This document shows positions 51,065 to 60,715 of a DNA stretch of 64,000 nucleotides, piece after piece (position 1 is the first letter of the stretch; each line of letters starts with the position of its first letter). Where the stretch lies: assembly GCF_018860245.1 (NCBI RefSeq), contig NZ_JAHKPD010000025.1, positions 62,001-126,000 on the forward strand, given 5' to 3'. This DNA comes from Pseudotamlana agarivorans. Its GTDB lineage: Bacteria; Bacteroidota; Bacteroidia; Flavobacteriales; Flavobacteriaceae. Under the pieces are notes generated by a model that worked only from the letters and a program-made list of their open reading frames with translations, searched no databases and was not told the DNA's origin. A program made the position numbers and the translations under genes.

Positions 51065-52096
51065 CTATAATTTTACCGCTAATAATACGATAATTAAACT
51101 AACCAAAACGTAAGCTAAAGCCATATTTAATCCAAAAATTAGACCAACAACCAATGCCGTTAACAATAACCAAAGTGGTCCTAAAACAATAGTGACTGCA
51201 AAACGAAAAGTGGCTACAAATTCAAGTTCCTTAATTTTTGGTTGCGCATAATATTTCCAAACTGCATAGGGCATAATAAAATTACATGTCAGTAAAAAAC
51301 GAAACACCTTTTTTATACCTACGAGGCTATCCTTTGGTTTCGGTACTGGCACTTTAAAATCATTTTTTATACAAGCATTCACTGCTTGGGGATTAAGATA
51401 ATCTACATTTAAAGTCTCTAATTTACTAAGTGTTTCAGGATAATTATTAATAGGAATAACCGCGGTAAGTTCGGAAAGTTCTGCTTGAATTCTCGATTTT
51501 AACCGTACCACATCATTATTTCGTTCGCCAGTATAAAAATCTTTAGCATTCACAGGTTTTCCAAAATATATGGCAACACTATCTGGAAACTTTAAAGGGT
51601 TTGCATAATTTAAACCCATAGGGGCCAACTGTAAATCGGTTTCTGGATATTGCTCTAAAGTATCTAATACAATTCTTGTAAACCCTTTACTTAACGGACG
51701 AACCGTACGCCTTAAATCATGCCCACCTTCAGGAAATATTACCACCGTCTCTCCCCTACTTAGTAGTCTGGTACAGCTTTGAAAAATCGCATTGTTATTG
51801 GTTAAATTCCCCCAACCATCACGAATACGGTATACAGGAAGCATTTGAAAAACATAAAACAACTTTGCTAATAATGGCTTCGTGAATACACCTGCACGTG
51901 TTAAAAAATAGAAAAAACGCTCAAACCGCACAGCTAATAAAAGCGGGTCTACTAAGCCATTTTGGTGATTACTCAAAATGAGGACAGGTTTATCCTTAGG
52001 TACACGTTCTTTATTGTAAACGGTTATTTTTTTGAAATAGAAAAACATTCCTATATTCATATATCCTCTTACAATTCTTAAAAAAAAATATTTCAA
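51065..52096 (-). CDS. PlsC-like 1-acylglycerol-3-phosphate acyltransferase
   Basis: The 343-residue protein has an acyltransferase domain (about 30-220) and two or three C-terminal membrane segments. The active-site block reads SNHQNGLVDPLL, with five residues between His and Asp rather than the classical four (HX4D). The second block is VVIFPEGGHDLRRTVRPLSKG. Reactions are probably acyl transfer to lysophospholipid or related acceptors in membrane lipid synthesis. The exact acceptor is unknown. Confidence 0.88.
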   Translation of the reverse strand: MKYFFLRIVRGYMNIGMFFYFKKITVYNKERVPKDKPVLILSNHQNGLVDPLLLAVRFERFFYFLTRAGVFTKPLLAKLFYVFQMLPVYRIRDGWGNLTNNNAIFQSCTRLLSRGETVVIFPEGGHDLRRTVRPLSKGFTRIVLDTLEQYPETDLQLAPMGLNYANPLKFPDSVAIYFGKPVNAKDFYTGERNNDVVRLKSRIQAELSELTAVIPINNYPETLSKLETLNVDYLNPQAVNACIKNDFKVPVPKPKDSLVGIKKVFRFLLTCNFIMPYAVWKYYAQPKIKELEFVATFRFAVTIVLGPLWLLLTALVVGLIFGLNMALAYVLVSLIIVLLAVKL

Positions 52097-52158
52097 ACGA
52101 TTATTACTTCTTAATGTTTTTTATTGAATCTCCTAAAAAATGGAGTTATCAACCCTAA

Positions 52159-52494
52159 TTAATTTACGGTAGTTCCGTTTTTAACTCCAGTTTCAGGGTT
52201 TAAAAGTAATACATCTTTACCTTTCACAGCGCCTAGAATTAAACATTCACTCATAAATTTAGCGATTTGTTTCTTCGGAAAATTGAGCACTGCTATAATC
52301 TGTCTGTTCATCAAGTCTTCTTTTTTGTAAAGTGTTGTGATTTGTGCTGATGTTTTTTTAACTCCCAATGGTCCAAAATCAATATGCAATTGATAAGCCG
52401 GATTTCTGGCTTCAGGAAAATCATGCACTGCTATAATAGTACCTATTCGTAAGTCTACTTTTGCGAAATCTTCAAAAACAATGAGGACTTTCAT
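52159..52494 (-). CDS. csaA: CsaA-type tRNA-binding domain protein
   Basis: The 111-residue OB-fold protein starts EDFAKVDLRIGTIIAVHDFPEARNPAYQL, with the KxDxRxG motif of the tRNA-binding/CsaA family. It ends with FMSECLILGA and DVLLLNPE. CsaA has tRNA-binding and chaperone-like activity and is a dimer. It lies 62 bases upstream of the acyltransferase in the same direction. Confidence 0.93.
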   Translation of the reverse strand: MKVLIVFEDFAKVDLRIGTIIAVHDFPEARNPAYQLHIDFGPLGVKKTSAQITTLYKKEDLMNRQIIAVLNFPKKQIAKFMSECLILGAVKGKDVLLLNPETGVKNGTTVN

Positions 52495-52856
52495 TTTATA
52501 AAAATATAAATATTCATACGGTTAAGAAATCCATTAACTAACATTAACGTAACATTTATACTCTAAACACATCCAGTTTCCTAACTTAAACGGAGTTCCT
52601 ACCTAAAACCAAAATTTTAATTGTGCGATAAAATCGACAAAAAAACATCTCACAAAAAACATGAAAAACAAATACCATATAAGGTCACTGTTTTTGATAG
52701 CTATTTAAACCAGTAAACATCTTCTTACCATGGTGAAATTTAGCAATCAAGTTTATGTCTAGTAATAATCTTAAAAAAAAACACTATTTATCGACACTAC
52801 TTTTTTTTGTCAAGTTATAATCTAGTTAAAACAGTCTGACTTATAGATTGTTATGA

Positions 52857-52864
52857 TAATTTTG
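52857..52864 (+). promoter_or_regulatory. Candidate -7 element (TAATTTTG) before the 53-codon frame
   Basis: It is an exact TAnnTTTG match 55 bases before ATG 52919, giving a long leader as is common before outer-membrane receptor genes. Confidence 0.4.
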
Positions 52865-52918
52865 AAATCAGTTACTTAACCACATCTAGATTACCCCTAA
52901 CTACTAAACAAATATAAC

Positions 52919-53080
52919 ATGAAAAAAGTCAACTTATTTTTAGCCCATTTTGGCTTGAAAACACATACTTCAAGAGAATACAGCCTTCAGTGGATTTGGA
53001 TTCCCACGCCGTATAAAACAGAACTTACTCTAGAAGCTTATTTTCACACATCATTTCGAAATTCCGTAAACATGGCTTGA
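52919..53080 (+). pseudogene. 53-codon reading frame, possible truncated gene start
   Basis: The frame opens MKKVNLFLAHFGLKTHTSRE and stops after NSVNMA. The first 20 residues have the look of the N-terminus of a SusC-like receptor or sensor, but no signal peptide or domain follows. It may be a remnant left by deletion or a chance frame. It has a candidate promoter upstream. No relative is identified by eye. Confidence 0.35.
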
Positions 53081-53471
53081 GGTAAACCTAGGTTTTATCT
53101 GGTAGAAATTATAACATACCACTATTACAAAAAACGCATTACTCTTTTTAAGGATCTTATTTAAAACACTTTAGACATTCTCACAACCCAATTGTGTCAA
53201 TGCACACTGTAAATGTTTGTATGGCCTTCCAAAGTCACTTTTTAACGCGTTTTTCACCCAGAAAGCCTTTTTACTAACCCTTTATACTAGAGTAGTACTT
53301 CGTGTACAAACCACTAAACCAATTAGGCATTTTATTGCCTCCCAATTTCTATAAATTATGAAGCTTAATAGGACTTAAGAAAACTTGTACCGTCACAGAT
53401 TAACTCCAAGTCATAGCTCTTTTAATGAAAAGATATTGAGGTATTTTATCATACTAAATACAACTAAAACA

Positions 53472-56400
53472 ATGAAAAACAAAAACAAATGGATACTTGG
53501 TATAGGACTCCTATATTATGGTACGGGATTTACCCAAAATGTTAATGTAGATGTTAACCTAAACATGAAACACTCGGTGGAAAATGTGTCCGATTTCGGT
53601 AGAGAGCGACACATGACCATCCACTCCACGCCTTTCGAAAACGACTGGAAAGGCGAGGAAGACAAGCTGGACTACCTCATTAATGACCTTGGCGTGTATT
53701 TTGGAAGAGAAACCGGATCGGCCACATGGAAAATGCAGGGTGTAGAAGAAGACCCCAATAATCCAGGCTGGGCCAATGAAGCCCAAATGATAGCACATTC
53801 TAACGGTTTAAAAGCATGGGAGTCTTCTGCAGATTTTATATCAGGGCAACAGTATGTAGGCAAAACCAATAACATGATTATGGGTATAAATGACACCAGT
53901 CCCATGTATTCTGGACTTTCTTGGCATCCAACATTTGGTAAAGGAAAAGACGGATGGTTTGTTAAAGATGTTGATGCTTCTGCAGATTGGGTAGGCAAAT
54001 ATATGGACCACTATTTTGCAAAATCCCCTGGAGAACCGGGGTTTAGACTTCCAAAATATTGGGAATGCTATAACGAGCCAGACATGAACTTTATGAACCC
54101 TTCCTTCGGAATGATTATTTCTAGTCTAGAGAAAAACTGGGAATACCATAAATTGGTAGCTCAAGAGGTTCGTGGTAGACTAGGTAGTCAAGCCCCTTTA
54201 ATTGGAGGTATGTGCCAAGGACAGCATGACTTTTTCAAACAAGATGGTATTCCTTCACGTACCGACGGACAGTTTTGGTATGACAACTCCAGCCCAGAAG
54301 CCAATGCCTTATACGACAATATGCTTTCTGGTGTAAACGGTTGGCCAAAGGCTTGGGATAGAAGAACCGACGACTGGTGGCAATGGGATTACCTATGGCA
54401 AGGATTTATCGATTATGCCGGTGCCGATATGGATTTCTACGGTGTGCATATTTACGACTGGCCAAATGCTACCGATGCACAAGCAACAACTAGATCTGGA
54501 GGACATACAGCCGCTATGTTAGATTTATTGGAATGGTATGATAACTATTCATTTGGAGCAAAAAAAGACATTGTTTTATCTGAGTTTGGAGCAGTAAACA
54601 CCACATATATTAATAGTCTTCCAGACAGACGTCGAGATTGGGAATTTTTAAAACCTTTCAACCAAATGTTTATGCAGTTTTTAGAACGCCCTTCTCATGT
54701 AGTCATGAGCATGCCATTTGCTCCAGCAAAAGCAATTTGGGGAGCACATTTTAAAAACGCTACAACCATACAACGTTATGATGGAGCTACACTCTTTGAA
54801 CCAAAAGGCCAATGGACAGGAGATGAAGCTACTTGGACTATGAATGAACCAACAGGTGGTTGGGGTTGGAGCCCTATTATTTATTATTTTGAATTATGGA
54901 AAGATGTTGAAGGCACACGTATTGACTCCAAATCTAACAACCTGGATGTTCAAGTAGATGCTTATGTAAAAGATAAACATGTATATTTAATTCTGAATAA
55001 TGCTGAAGCCGATTCTAAAACTATAAACTTAAATACCTTTAATACAGGCGCGGCAAATAGCGTAGCTAATGTAGAAATGCGTCACCTATTTTTCAATCCG
55101 AACCTTGGAAGCCAAGGGGAGCCAGAATATGTGATTGCAAATTTAACTGATGCACCTGCTCAGGTCACATTAAAACCTAATTCTACGATTGTTTTGGATT
55201 ACACTTACTCCAATAATGTAGTTATTGACAAAGAATCTAAGGAAACAAAATACATGTCAGCTCCGCTTACTTCTGGGAAGAACTCAAGAGGCACGCTACT
55301 TTGTCGCTTAGAAGGAGTTAACAACTTTACAACAACAATTCCTAATGTTGTGAAACCATCAAAAGGTGAAGCTGTCGTTAGAATTGGTGGATTTTTCTAC
55401 AATCCTACCGATGGATCAACTGGTATTGGTGGAACTATGCAAGTACATTCTTTATTGGTAAATGGCAACGAAGTGGTTCAAAACGGACCAATGCTTGTCA
55501 ACCCCCGTGGTTATGTTAAAGGCGGCTGGAAGGGCGGCTGGTTTGGCGTATTAGAAATAGAAGTACCAACAGGCTATTTAGTTGATGGTGAAAACACCAT
55601 TTATTTTAGACGCCAACAACAAGCAGATTTTACTTCAGTAATGCTACAAGTTTGGGATATGGATGAAGACCCAGGGCGTACTGATACTGCTAACATAGAT
55701 TTAGTGTCTATCGATTTAGGTAGCGATACCGAATCTTTAATGAACGGAAACAATTTAGCGATTGTACCAACTTTTACTCCAAAAGACGCAACAAACAAAG
55801 GATTAACTTGGACATCTTCAGATACTAGTGTGGCTACAGTAGATGAAAACGGAATTGTAACTGCGGTTGCCGACTCAGGTACGGCTATAATCACAGCCAC
55901 AAGCACACAATCGGCTAGTATTCTTGATACCAAAACTATTGAAGCCATGCCTTACCAAATTTCTGCGGTGACTTCAATAGAAATTTTAGAAGGTGATGCC
56001 TTTACAACCGATCATTACGTAAATACACCGCTAACATTACAATTAAACCCTACGCCAAGCAATGCTCCCGAAATTGAATGGACTTCAAGTGATGAAGACA
56101 TCGTCGAAGTACTTGCTTCTGGAAAAGTAGTAGGCAAAGTTATTGGTGGCTCGGCAATAATCACAGCTAAAGTTAAAGGTACCAATATCTCTGATGCGAT
56201 TACAGTTAGCGTTCGTATTGCAGGAAATGAAACGGTATTTACCAATGCTTTACCTGATTTTATTCGTCCGTTTACTACAGAATCGGTGGAAGTACCTATT
56301 ACAGCAATGGGAGCCCGTACTGTTATGGTAGAATTATTAAATGGATCAACGGTTTTGGGGTCTGGAACTCAAAACGTAGGCGTCATGGGGGATGATACCG

Positions 56401-57683
56401 TTTCGGTTACCTATAATTTAGCTAATGCTCCAGCTCCGGGAACGGGTTATTCTTTTAGAGTGAGTTTAAAAGATGGTAACAATGTTTTAGATACAAAAAC
56501 AAAAGATATTGAAATCAAGGCTCATATTGGTGTTGCTTCCGTAACAATTGAAGATGGATTACCAGCAGTGGAAACCGGAAAAATGATTACGCGTACTGCG
56601 GCTATTTTACCTCTAGATGCCTTTAATAAGGACATCATCTGGAGTTCTAGTAACACAGCAGTAGCCACCGTTGATGCTAGTACTGGTGAAATTACAGGAA
56701 AATCAACGGGAGATTCTATGATTAGAGCAACCTCAGCAGATTCAAGCACGATTTATGATGACGTTTTAATTACGGTACAATCTAATGAAGTTTCGGTTCC
56801 TGTAACTTCAATTGATTTGCCAACAACAGCACACTTATTCCCAGGTGGAAACAAAACACTAACCGCTACACTAAACCCTTCCTACACTACAGAAAAGGAT
56901 GTTGTTTGGTCATCAAACAATGGTACGGTATCGGTAGACCAAAACGGCGTAATTACCGCTGGATTAACAGACGGAACAGCAATCATCACCGCCACATCTA
57001 CTTCAGATTCCAATATATCTGCGACATGTACAGTTTCTGTTTCTAAAACTATTTATATTGAAGCTGAAACTCTAGTAAATACAGGAGGTTCCTCAAGTGG
57101 AATGATTGTGAGTTCTAACGGATTTAACAATAATACTTCTGGAGACTGGGCAGACTACACTGTTGATATTCCTGCAAGCGGCTCTTATACCATTCAGTAC
57201 CATACAGGTTCACCAGCCACAACTGGCATAGGTGTTAACACCTATGTAGATGGCATATTGTTAAATACAACATCACTTTCAGGAACAGGAGATTGGGATA
57301 ATTATGTAACCCAAGATGGGTCGGGAAGTATTGATATATCAAGTGGCACTCGTACCATTCGTTTTGAATCAACCGGCGCAACAGAATGGCAATGGAATGC
57401 CGATTGGTTTAGCTTAACCTTCAACGGAACACTTTCGGTTGGCAATAAAAAACTTGAAAACATTTCTGTCTACCCAAACCCTACTCATGGTTACGTGATT
57501 ATAGAAGGTGTAAAAACCACTTCTACTGTAGAAGTATTTAATATTCAAGGCGGTTTAATTAAAAGAATAAATGTTCTTGAGAGCCGTGTTAACATAGATC
57601 TTTCAGATTACCAAAACGGACTTTATTTAATTCGAATTACCGATGAAGGTGTTAGTGATTTATTTAAGATCATTAAAAAATAA
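53472..57683 (+). CDS. Secreted GH86 family beta-agarase/porphyranase-type enzyme with BIG2, CBM6 and T9SS domains
   Basis: The product is about 1403 residues. The order is: signal peptide (1-22); a GH86-like catalytic domain with the acid/base in YWECYNEPDM (Glu202) and the nucleophile in VLSEFGAV (Glu371), followed by a beta-sandwich part; BIG2-type Ig repeats near 741-825, 834-917, 1020-1103 and 1111-1190; a CBM6-type carbohydrate-binding domain (about 1194-1320, starting IYIEAETLVNTGG); and a T9SS sorting domain (ISVYPNPTHGY to the end). It should hydrolyse agarose, porphyran or a related galactan on the cell surface or outside. I chose ATG 53472 because it begins a signal peptide; an in-frame start at 53385 adds a leader that is not one. 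No SusC/SusD neighbours are present. Confidence 0.9.
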   Translation: MKNKNKWILGIGLLYYGTGFTQNVNVDVNLNMKHSVENVSDFGRERHMTIHSTPFENDWKGEEDKLDYLINDLGVYFGRETGSATWKMQGVEEDPNNPGWANEAQMIAHSNGLKAWESSADFISGQQYVGKTNNMIMGINDTSPMYSGLSWHPTFGKGKDGWFVKDVDASADWVGKYMDHYFAKSPGEPGFRLPKYWECYNEPDMNFMNPSFGMIISSLEKNWEYHKLVAQEVRGRLGSQAPLIGGMCQGQHDFFKQDGIPSRTDGQFWYDNSSPEANALYDNMLSGVNGWPKAWDRRTDDWWQWDYLWQGFIDYAGADMDFYGVHIYDWPNATDAQATTRSGGHTAAMLDLLEWYDNYSFGAKKDIVLSEFGAVNTTYINSLPDRRRDWEFLKPFNQMFMQFLERPSHVVMSMPFAPAKAIWGAHFKNATTIQRYDGATLFEPKGQWTGDEATWTMNEPTGGWGWSPIIYYFELWKDVEGTRIDSKSNNLDVQVDAYVKDKHVYLILNNAEADSKTINLNTFNTGAANSVANVEMRHLFFNPNLGSQGEPEYVIANLTDAPAQVTLKPNSTIVLDYTYSNNVVIDKESKETKYMSAPLTSGKNSRGTLLCRLEGVNNFTTTIPNVVKPSKGEAVVRIGGFFYNPTDGSTGIGGTMQVHSLLVNGNEVVQNGPMLVNPRGYVKGGWKGGWFGVLEIEVPTGYLVDGENTIYFRRQQQADFTSVMLQVWDMDEDPGRTDTANIDLVSIDLGSDTESLMNGNNLAIVPTFTPKDATNKGLTWTSSDTSVATVDENGIVTAVADSGTAIITATSTQSASILDTKTIEAMPYQISAVTSIEILEGDAFTTDHYVNTPLTLQLNPTPSNAPEIEWTSSDEDIVEVLASGKVVGKVIGGSAIITAKVKGTNISDAITVSVRIAGNETVFTNALPDFIRPFTTESVEVPITAMGARTVMVELLNGSTVLGSGTQNVGVMGDDTVSVTYNLANAPAPGTGYSFRVSLKDGNNVLDTKTKDIEIKAHIGVASVTIEDGLPAVETGKMITRTAAILPLDAFNKDIIWSSSNTAVATVDASTGEITGKSTGDSMIRATSADSSTIYDDVLITVQSNEVSVPVTSIDLPTTAHLFPGGNKTLTATLNPSYTTEKDVVWSSNNGTVSVDQNGVITAGLTDGTAIITATSTSDSNISATCTVSVSKTIYIEAETLVNTGGSSSGMIVSSNGFNNNTSGDWADYTVDIPASGSYTIQYHTGSPATTGIGVNTYVDGILLNTTSLSGTGDWDNYVTQDGSGSIDISSGTRTIRFESTGATEWQWNADWFSLTFNGTLSVGNKKLENISVYPNPTHGYVIIEGVKTTSTVEVFNIQGGLIKRINVLESRVNIDLSDYQNGLYLIRITDEGVSDLFKIIKK

Positions 57684-57728
57684 TAACATACATAAATCCA
57701 TTTAGTTCACTATTAATTAGTTAAATAC

Positions 57729-57760
57729 AAGGAGGTTGCTTTTTATAGCGGCCTCTTTGT
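57729..57760 (+). terminator. Terminator after the GH86 gene
   Basis: GAGGTTGCT pairs with AGCGGCCTC (two G-U pairs), then a short T-rich tail, 46 bases after the stop. Confidence 0.65.
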
Positions 57761-57843
57761 TATTTATAAGGGTTTTGAAAATACTGAGTACATCATTTTA
57801 AAACAACCCAAATATTCACGAACTTTGGATAAACATTTTTATC

Positions 57844-58401
57844 ATGGCAGACACACCTTCAAACATGTTACCTTTAGGGACTAAAGCGCCTTATTTCGCA
57901 CTTCCAGATACCGTAAGTGGCACTACATTAAGCTTAAACGCTTTAAAAGGCTCAAAAGGGACAGTCATCATGTTTATTTGTAATCATTGTCCGTTTGTAA
58001 TTCATATCAATAAAGAAATTGTAAACATCGCAAACGCTTACGCAGAAAAAGGCTTTGGGTTTATCGCTATTTCAAGTAATGATGCCATTAACTATCCTCA
58101 AGATGGTCCGGAGAAAATGACCTTACATGCGCAAAATGAAAACTACCCTTTCCCTTATTTATATGATGAAAGCCAGGGTGTAGCTAAAGCTTATGATGCT
58201 GCATGCACCCCTGACTTTTATGTTTTTAATAGTGATTTAAAACTTACTTACCGCGGACAATTAGACGACTCCAGACCTGGAAACAGCCAAGCCGTAACCG
58301 GGAAGGATTTAAGGCAAGCTCTAGATTGCCTAGTCGAAACCAAAGAAAATACCGCCACTCAAAAACCAAGTATTGGTTGTAGTATTAAATGGAAATCTTA
58401 A
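57844..58401 (+). CDS. Thioredoxin-fold redoxin family protein
   Basis: The 185-residue protein has a redoxin/TlpA-like domain with CNHCPFV (Cys-x-x-Cys) after MFI near residue 46, then FVIHINKEIVNIANAYAEKGFGFIAISSND. CNHCPF places it in the AhpC/TSA-like redoxins of unknown substrate. There is no signal peptide, so it is cytoplasmic. The 3' end overlaps the converging GNAT gene by 4 bases. Confidence 0.9.
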   Translation: MADTPSNMLPLGTKAPYFALPDTVSGTTLSLNALKGSKGTVIMFICNHCPFVIHINKEIVNIANAYAEKGFGFIAISSNDAINYPQDGPEKMTLHAQNENYPFPYLYDESQGVAKAYDAACTPDFYVFNSDLKLTYRGQLDDSRPGNSQAVTGKDLRQALDCLVETKENTATQKPSIGCSIKWKS

Positions 58402-58883
58402 TTAAGTTTTAATTGCCATATACCTACATGCTGCCAAGTATTAAATTTATAGCCAACTTCTTTTAGATGGGCCACTTTTTCGAATCCAAATTTTTCATGC
58501 AGTTTAATACTTGCATCATTTGGAACAGTGAGCACCCCTAAAACCGTGTGAAAATCGCGTTCAATTAATTGGGCTATCAATTCAGCATAAAGTTTAGTTC
58601 CAATAGCTTTGCCATGAGTGTCATGTTTCACATAAACAGTGGATTCTACCACGTCGTTATAGGCTGGTTTCGGGCGAAACCGACTACCATAAGCATAACC
58701 TAAAATCTCGTTGTTTTCTTCAAAAACTATAAAAGGATAATCTTTATAAATCTGGTCAATTTTGTTCTGAAATTCTTCTAAACTCAGCGCATCAACATCA
58801 AAAGTAGCTACTGAATTTAAAACATAGTAATTATAAATATCTAATACATCTTGGGTATCTTTTTTCTTGAGGGATCTTATCAT
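58398..58883 (-). CDS. GNAT N-acetyltransferase (phosphinothricin acetyltransferase-like)
   Basis: The 161-residue protein matches the pat-type GNAT family: DVLDIYNYYVLNSVATFD, YGSRFRPKPAYNDVVESTVYV and NDASIKLHEKFGFEKVAHLKEVGYKF, with the acetyl-CoA loop HGKAIGTKLY. Similar proteins acetylate small amine substrates; the natural one is unknown. It lies 27 bases downstream of a DinB/YfiT-like gene in the same direction. Confidence 0.87.
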   Translation of the reverse strand: MIRSLKKKDTQDVLDIYNYYVLNSVATFDVDALSLEEFQNKIDQIYKDYPFIVFEENNEILGYAYGSRFRPKPAYNDVVESTVYVKHDTHGKAIGTKLYAELIAQLIERDFHTVLGVLTVPNDASIKLHEKFGFEKVAHLKEVGYKFNTWQHVGIWQLKLN

Positions 58884-58910
58884 TTTTAATTAATTTATAT
58901 TCTTGTCACT

Positions 58911-59441
58911 TCATTTTAAAATTTGTTCAATATGCGCATAATGGTGATTACTATGCCATGCATAATTACCTATTTGATAATTTAGTTTTACTTCGCTGTT
59001 TGTCTCAGGGTGAATGAAACTTTTGTTTAAATCGGCTTCCGACAAAGTTTTCAATAAATAAACCAACTTAAAATGTATCGCTTTTATATGTTGCAGAGAC
59101 ATGTTTATCGGTGCCGATTTGGAATCTATAAGCTCTGCCCAGCGTTCTTCAAAATAAGCTTTAATTACAGGTTTATCTTCTGTAAGCGCCCATTTAAATC
59201 GGGTATAACTATGATGATGGCTATCAGAAACATGATGAACCACCTGCCTAACCGTCCAACCACCGGTTCTATAAACCGTATCTAGCTGCTCATCACTTAA
59301 TCCAGCTACTAACTTTTCCAAGCGATTTGGAAATGCCTCTAAAACAGAAATCCATTGTTTGATATCGGATTCTGATATCTTTTCAGGGCATTCAAAATGA
59401 CCGATGGGATATTTTAAATGCTCTAATTCTTGATTTGTCAT
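58911..59441 (-). CDS. DinB/YfiT-like putative bacillithiol transferase
   Basis: The 176-residue protein is a DinB-fold four-helix bundle with the metal-binding histidines: QVVHHVSDSHHHSY and YAWHSNHHYAHIEQI. It matches the YfiT subgroup (PIGHFECPEKIS at the start). Members in Bacteroidota are named bacillithiol transferases from the B. subtilis homologue; the true thiol is unproven. It probably shares a transcript with the following acetyltransferase. Confidence 0.88.
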   Translation of the reverse strand: MTNQELEHLKYPIGHFECPEKISESDIKQWISVLEAFPNRLEKLVAGLSDEQLDTVYRTGGWTVRQVVHHVSDSHHHSYTRFKWALTEDKPVIKAYFEERWAELIDSKSAPINMSLQHIKAIHFKLVYLLKTLSEADLNKSFIHPETNSEVKLNYQIGNYAWHSNHHYAHIEQILK

Positions 59442-59495
59442 ATATTCTAATGCTTCTAATAGAAATATGAAGTTACATATTTAAAATGTACCACA

Positions 59496-59536
59496 AAAAA
59501 AAGGCTGCTTAAAAATTAATTTTAAACAGCCCTTTA
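59496..59536 (-). terminator. Terminator after the cyclophilin-FKBP gene
   Basis: AAAGGCTGCTTAAAA and TTTTAAACAGCCCTTT pair with minor mismatches, followed by eight U in the leftward transcript, 20 bases after the stop. Confidence 0.85.
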
Positions 59537-59555
59537 TAATTTATAATAAAAACGT

Positions 59556-60488
59556 TTATTTCACGTCCATTAACTCTACGTCAAAAACTAAGGTTGCATC
59601 AGCAGGAATAACGCCTCCTGCACCTCTACTTCCGTATCCTAAGTGACTTGGAATAACAAAACGCGCTTTATCACCAACGGTTAATAATTGAATACCTTCA
59701 TCCCAACCAGAGATTACTTGTCCCATTCCTAAAGGAAAATCGATTGGTGCATTACGTTTGTATGAAGAATCGAAAACGGTACCGTCAGATAATTGGCCTT
59801 TATAGTGCACAGAAACTGTTTTACCTTTTTCTGCTTTAGCACCATCACCTTTTTGAATGATTTGGTAACGTAATCCGCTATCTGTTTTATTGAAACCAGT
59901 TGCTATTTTATCTAATTCTGCTTCAGCAGCAGCTTTAGCTTCAGCCAAACGTTTTTCCCTTGAACCTTCAAAATTTCTAAAAGCTTCAACAGCTTTAAAC
60001 GCTTCAGCATCTGCACCTACACGAATAATTTCTAAAGAATCGATTTTATCACCTTGAGCAATAGCGTCAACCACATCTTGTCCTTCTACAACTTTACCAA
60101 AAACGGTATGTTTATTATCTAACCAAGACGTTTCAACATGTGTTATAAAAAACTGACTACCATTCGTTCCAGGGCCTGCATTTGCCATAGATAAAACGCC
60201 TGGTCCATCATGTTTTAAATCTGGATGAAACTCATCGTCAAATTGATATCCGGGGTTTCCAGAACCAGAACCTTGTGGACACCCACCTTGAACCATAAAA
60301 TCTGGAATTACTCTATGGAATTTTAAACCATCGTAGTATTTTGTGCCTTGTGCCTTTACTGAATTTTCTAAGTTTCCTTCAGCTAAAGCAACAAAGTTAC
60401 CAACCGTTCCTGGTGTTTTTTGAAACTCTAAAGCAACTAAGATTTCTCCTTTTGTAGTATTAAATTTTGCGTATAATCCGTCTTGCAT
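59556..60488 (-). CDS. Dual-family peptidyl-prolyl isomerase (cyclophilin-FKBP fusion)
   Basis: The 310-residue fusion has two prolyl isomerase domains. Residues about 1-160 are a cyclophilin (KFHRVIPDFMVQGG, SMANAGPGTNGSQFFI). A charged helical linker follows (about 165-200), then a C-terminal FKBP domain (about 205-310: VSVHYKGQLSDGTVFDSSY, GWDEGIQLLTVGDKARFVIP, YGSRGAGGVIP). Such cyclophilin-FKBP proteins are known in Bacteroidetes as CFBP. There is no signal peptide, so it is cytoplasmic, probably a folding helper. A -7 element lies 23 bases upstream. Confidence 0.93.
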   Translation of the reverse strand: MQDGLYAKFNTTKGEILVALEFQKTPGTVGNFVALAEGNLENSVKAQGTKYYDGLKFHRVIPDFMVQGGCPQGSGSGNPGYQFDDEFHPDLKHDGPGVLSMANAGPGTNGSQFFITHVETSWLDNKHTVFGKVVEGQDVVDAIAQGDKIDSLEIIRVGADAEAFKAVEAFRNFEGSREKRLAEAKAAAEAELDKIATGFNKTDSGLRYQIIQKGDGAKAEKGKTVSVHYKGQLSDGTVFDSSYKRNAPIDFPLGMGQVISGWDEGIQLLTVGDKARFVIPSHLGYGSRGAGGVIPADATLVFDVELMDVK

Positions 60489-60510
60489 TGTTCTATTTTT
60501 TAAGAAAGCA

Positions 60511-60518
60511 CAAAGATA
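60511..60518 (-). promoter_or_regulatory. Cyclophilin-FKBP promoter -7 element (TATCTTTG)
   Basis: It is an exact TAnnTTTG match read leftward, 23 bases before the start. Confidence 0.65.
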
Positions 60519-60570
60519 GTGATTGCATTAAGATTAATAAATTTAGAAAAGCTTTTTTTAACGACTAAAA

Positions 60571-60715
60571 TCTACTTAACTACCAAACTCCTTAACTATT
60601 TAAAAAAACCTCCTTAACTCCTACACTACTTAACTACTATTAACTCCTTAACAACTCAACTACTATTAACTCCTATACTCCTTAACTACTATTACCCCCT
60701 AACCTACTTCACTTC
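60571..60715 (+). repeat. Degenerate octamer array (TTAACTAC/TTAACTCC)
   Basis: About 145 bases are built from CTACTTAACTAC, CCTTAACTCC, TATTAACTCC and related units between the recQ stop and the cyclophilin-FKBP promoter. It is the same unit as in the moaCB-moaA spacer (11756-11820), more decayed and longer. Confidence 0.85.

Larger units (their letters stand above)
52495..53471. other. 977-base region without a recognised gene, before the GH86 gene
   Basis: The region holds only two short open frames. One is 15 codons from ATG 52661 (MKNKYHIRSLFLIAI). The other is 53 codons from ATG 52919, preceded by a TAATTTTG -7-like element (52857-52864). Both look like signal-bearing gene starts cut short. 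No RNA gene, terminator or large repeat was recognised. The composition is typical of the leader zones before SusC-type genes in flavobacteria, but no susC is present. Confidence 0.5.
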
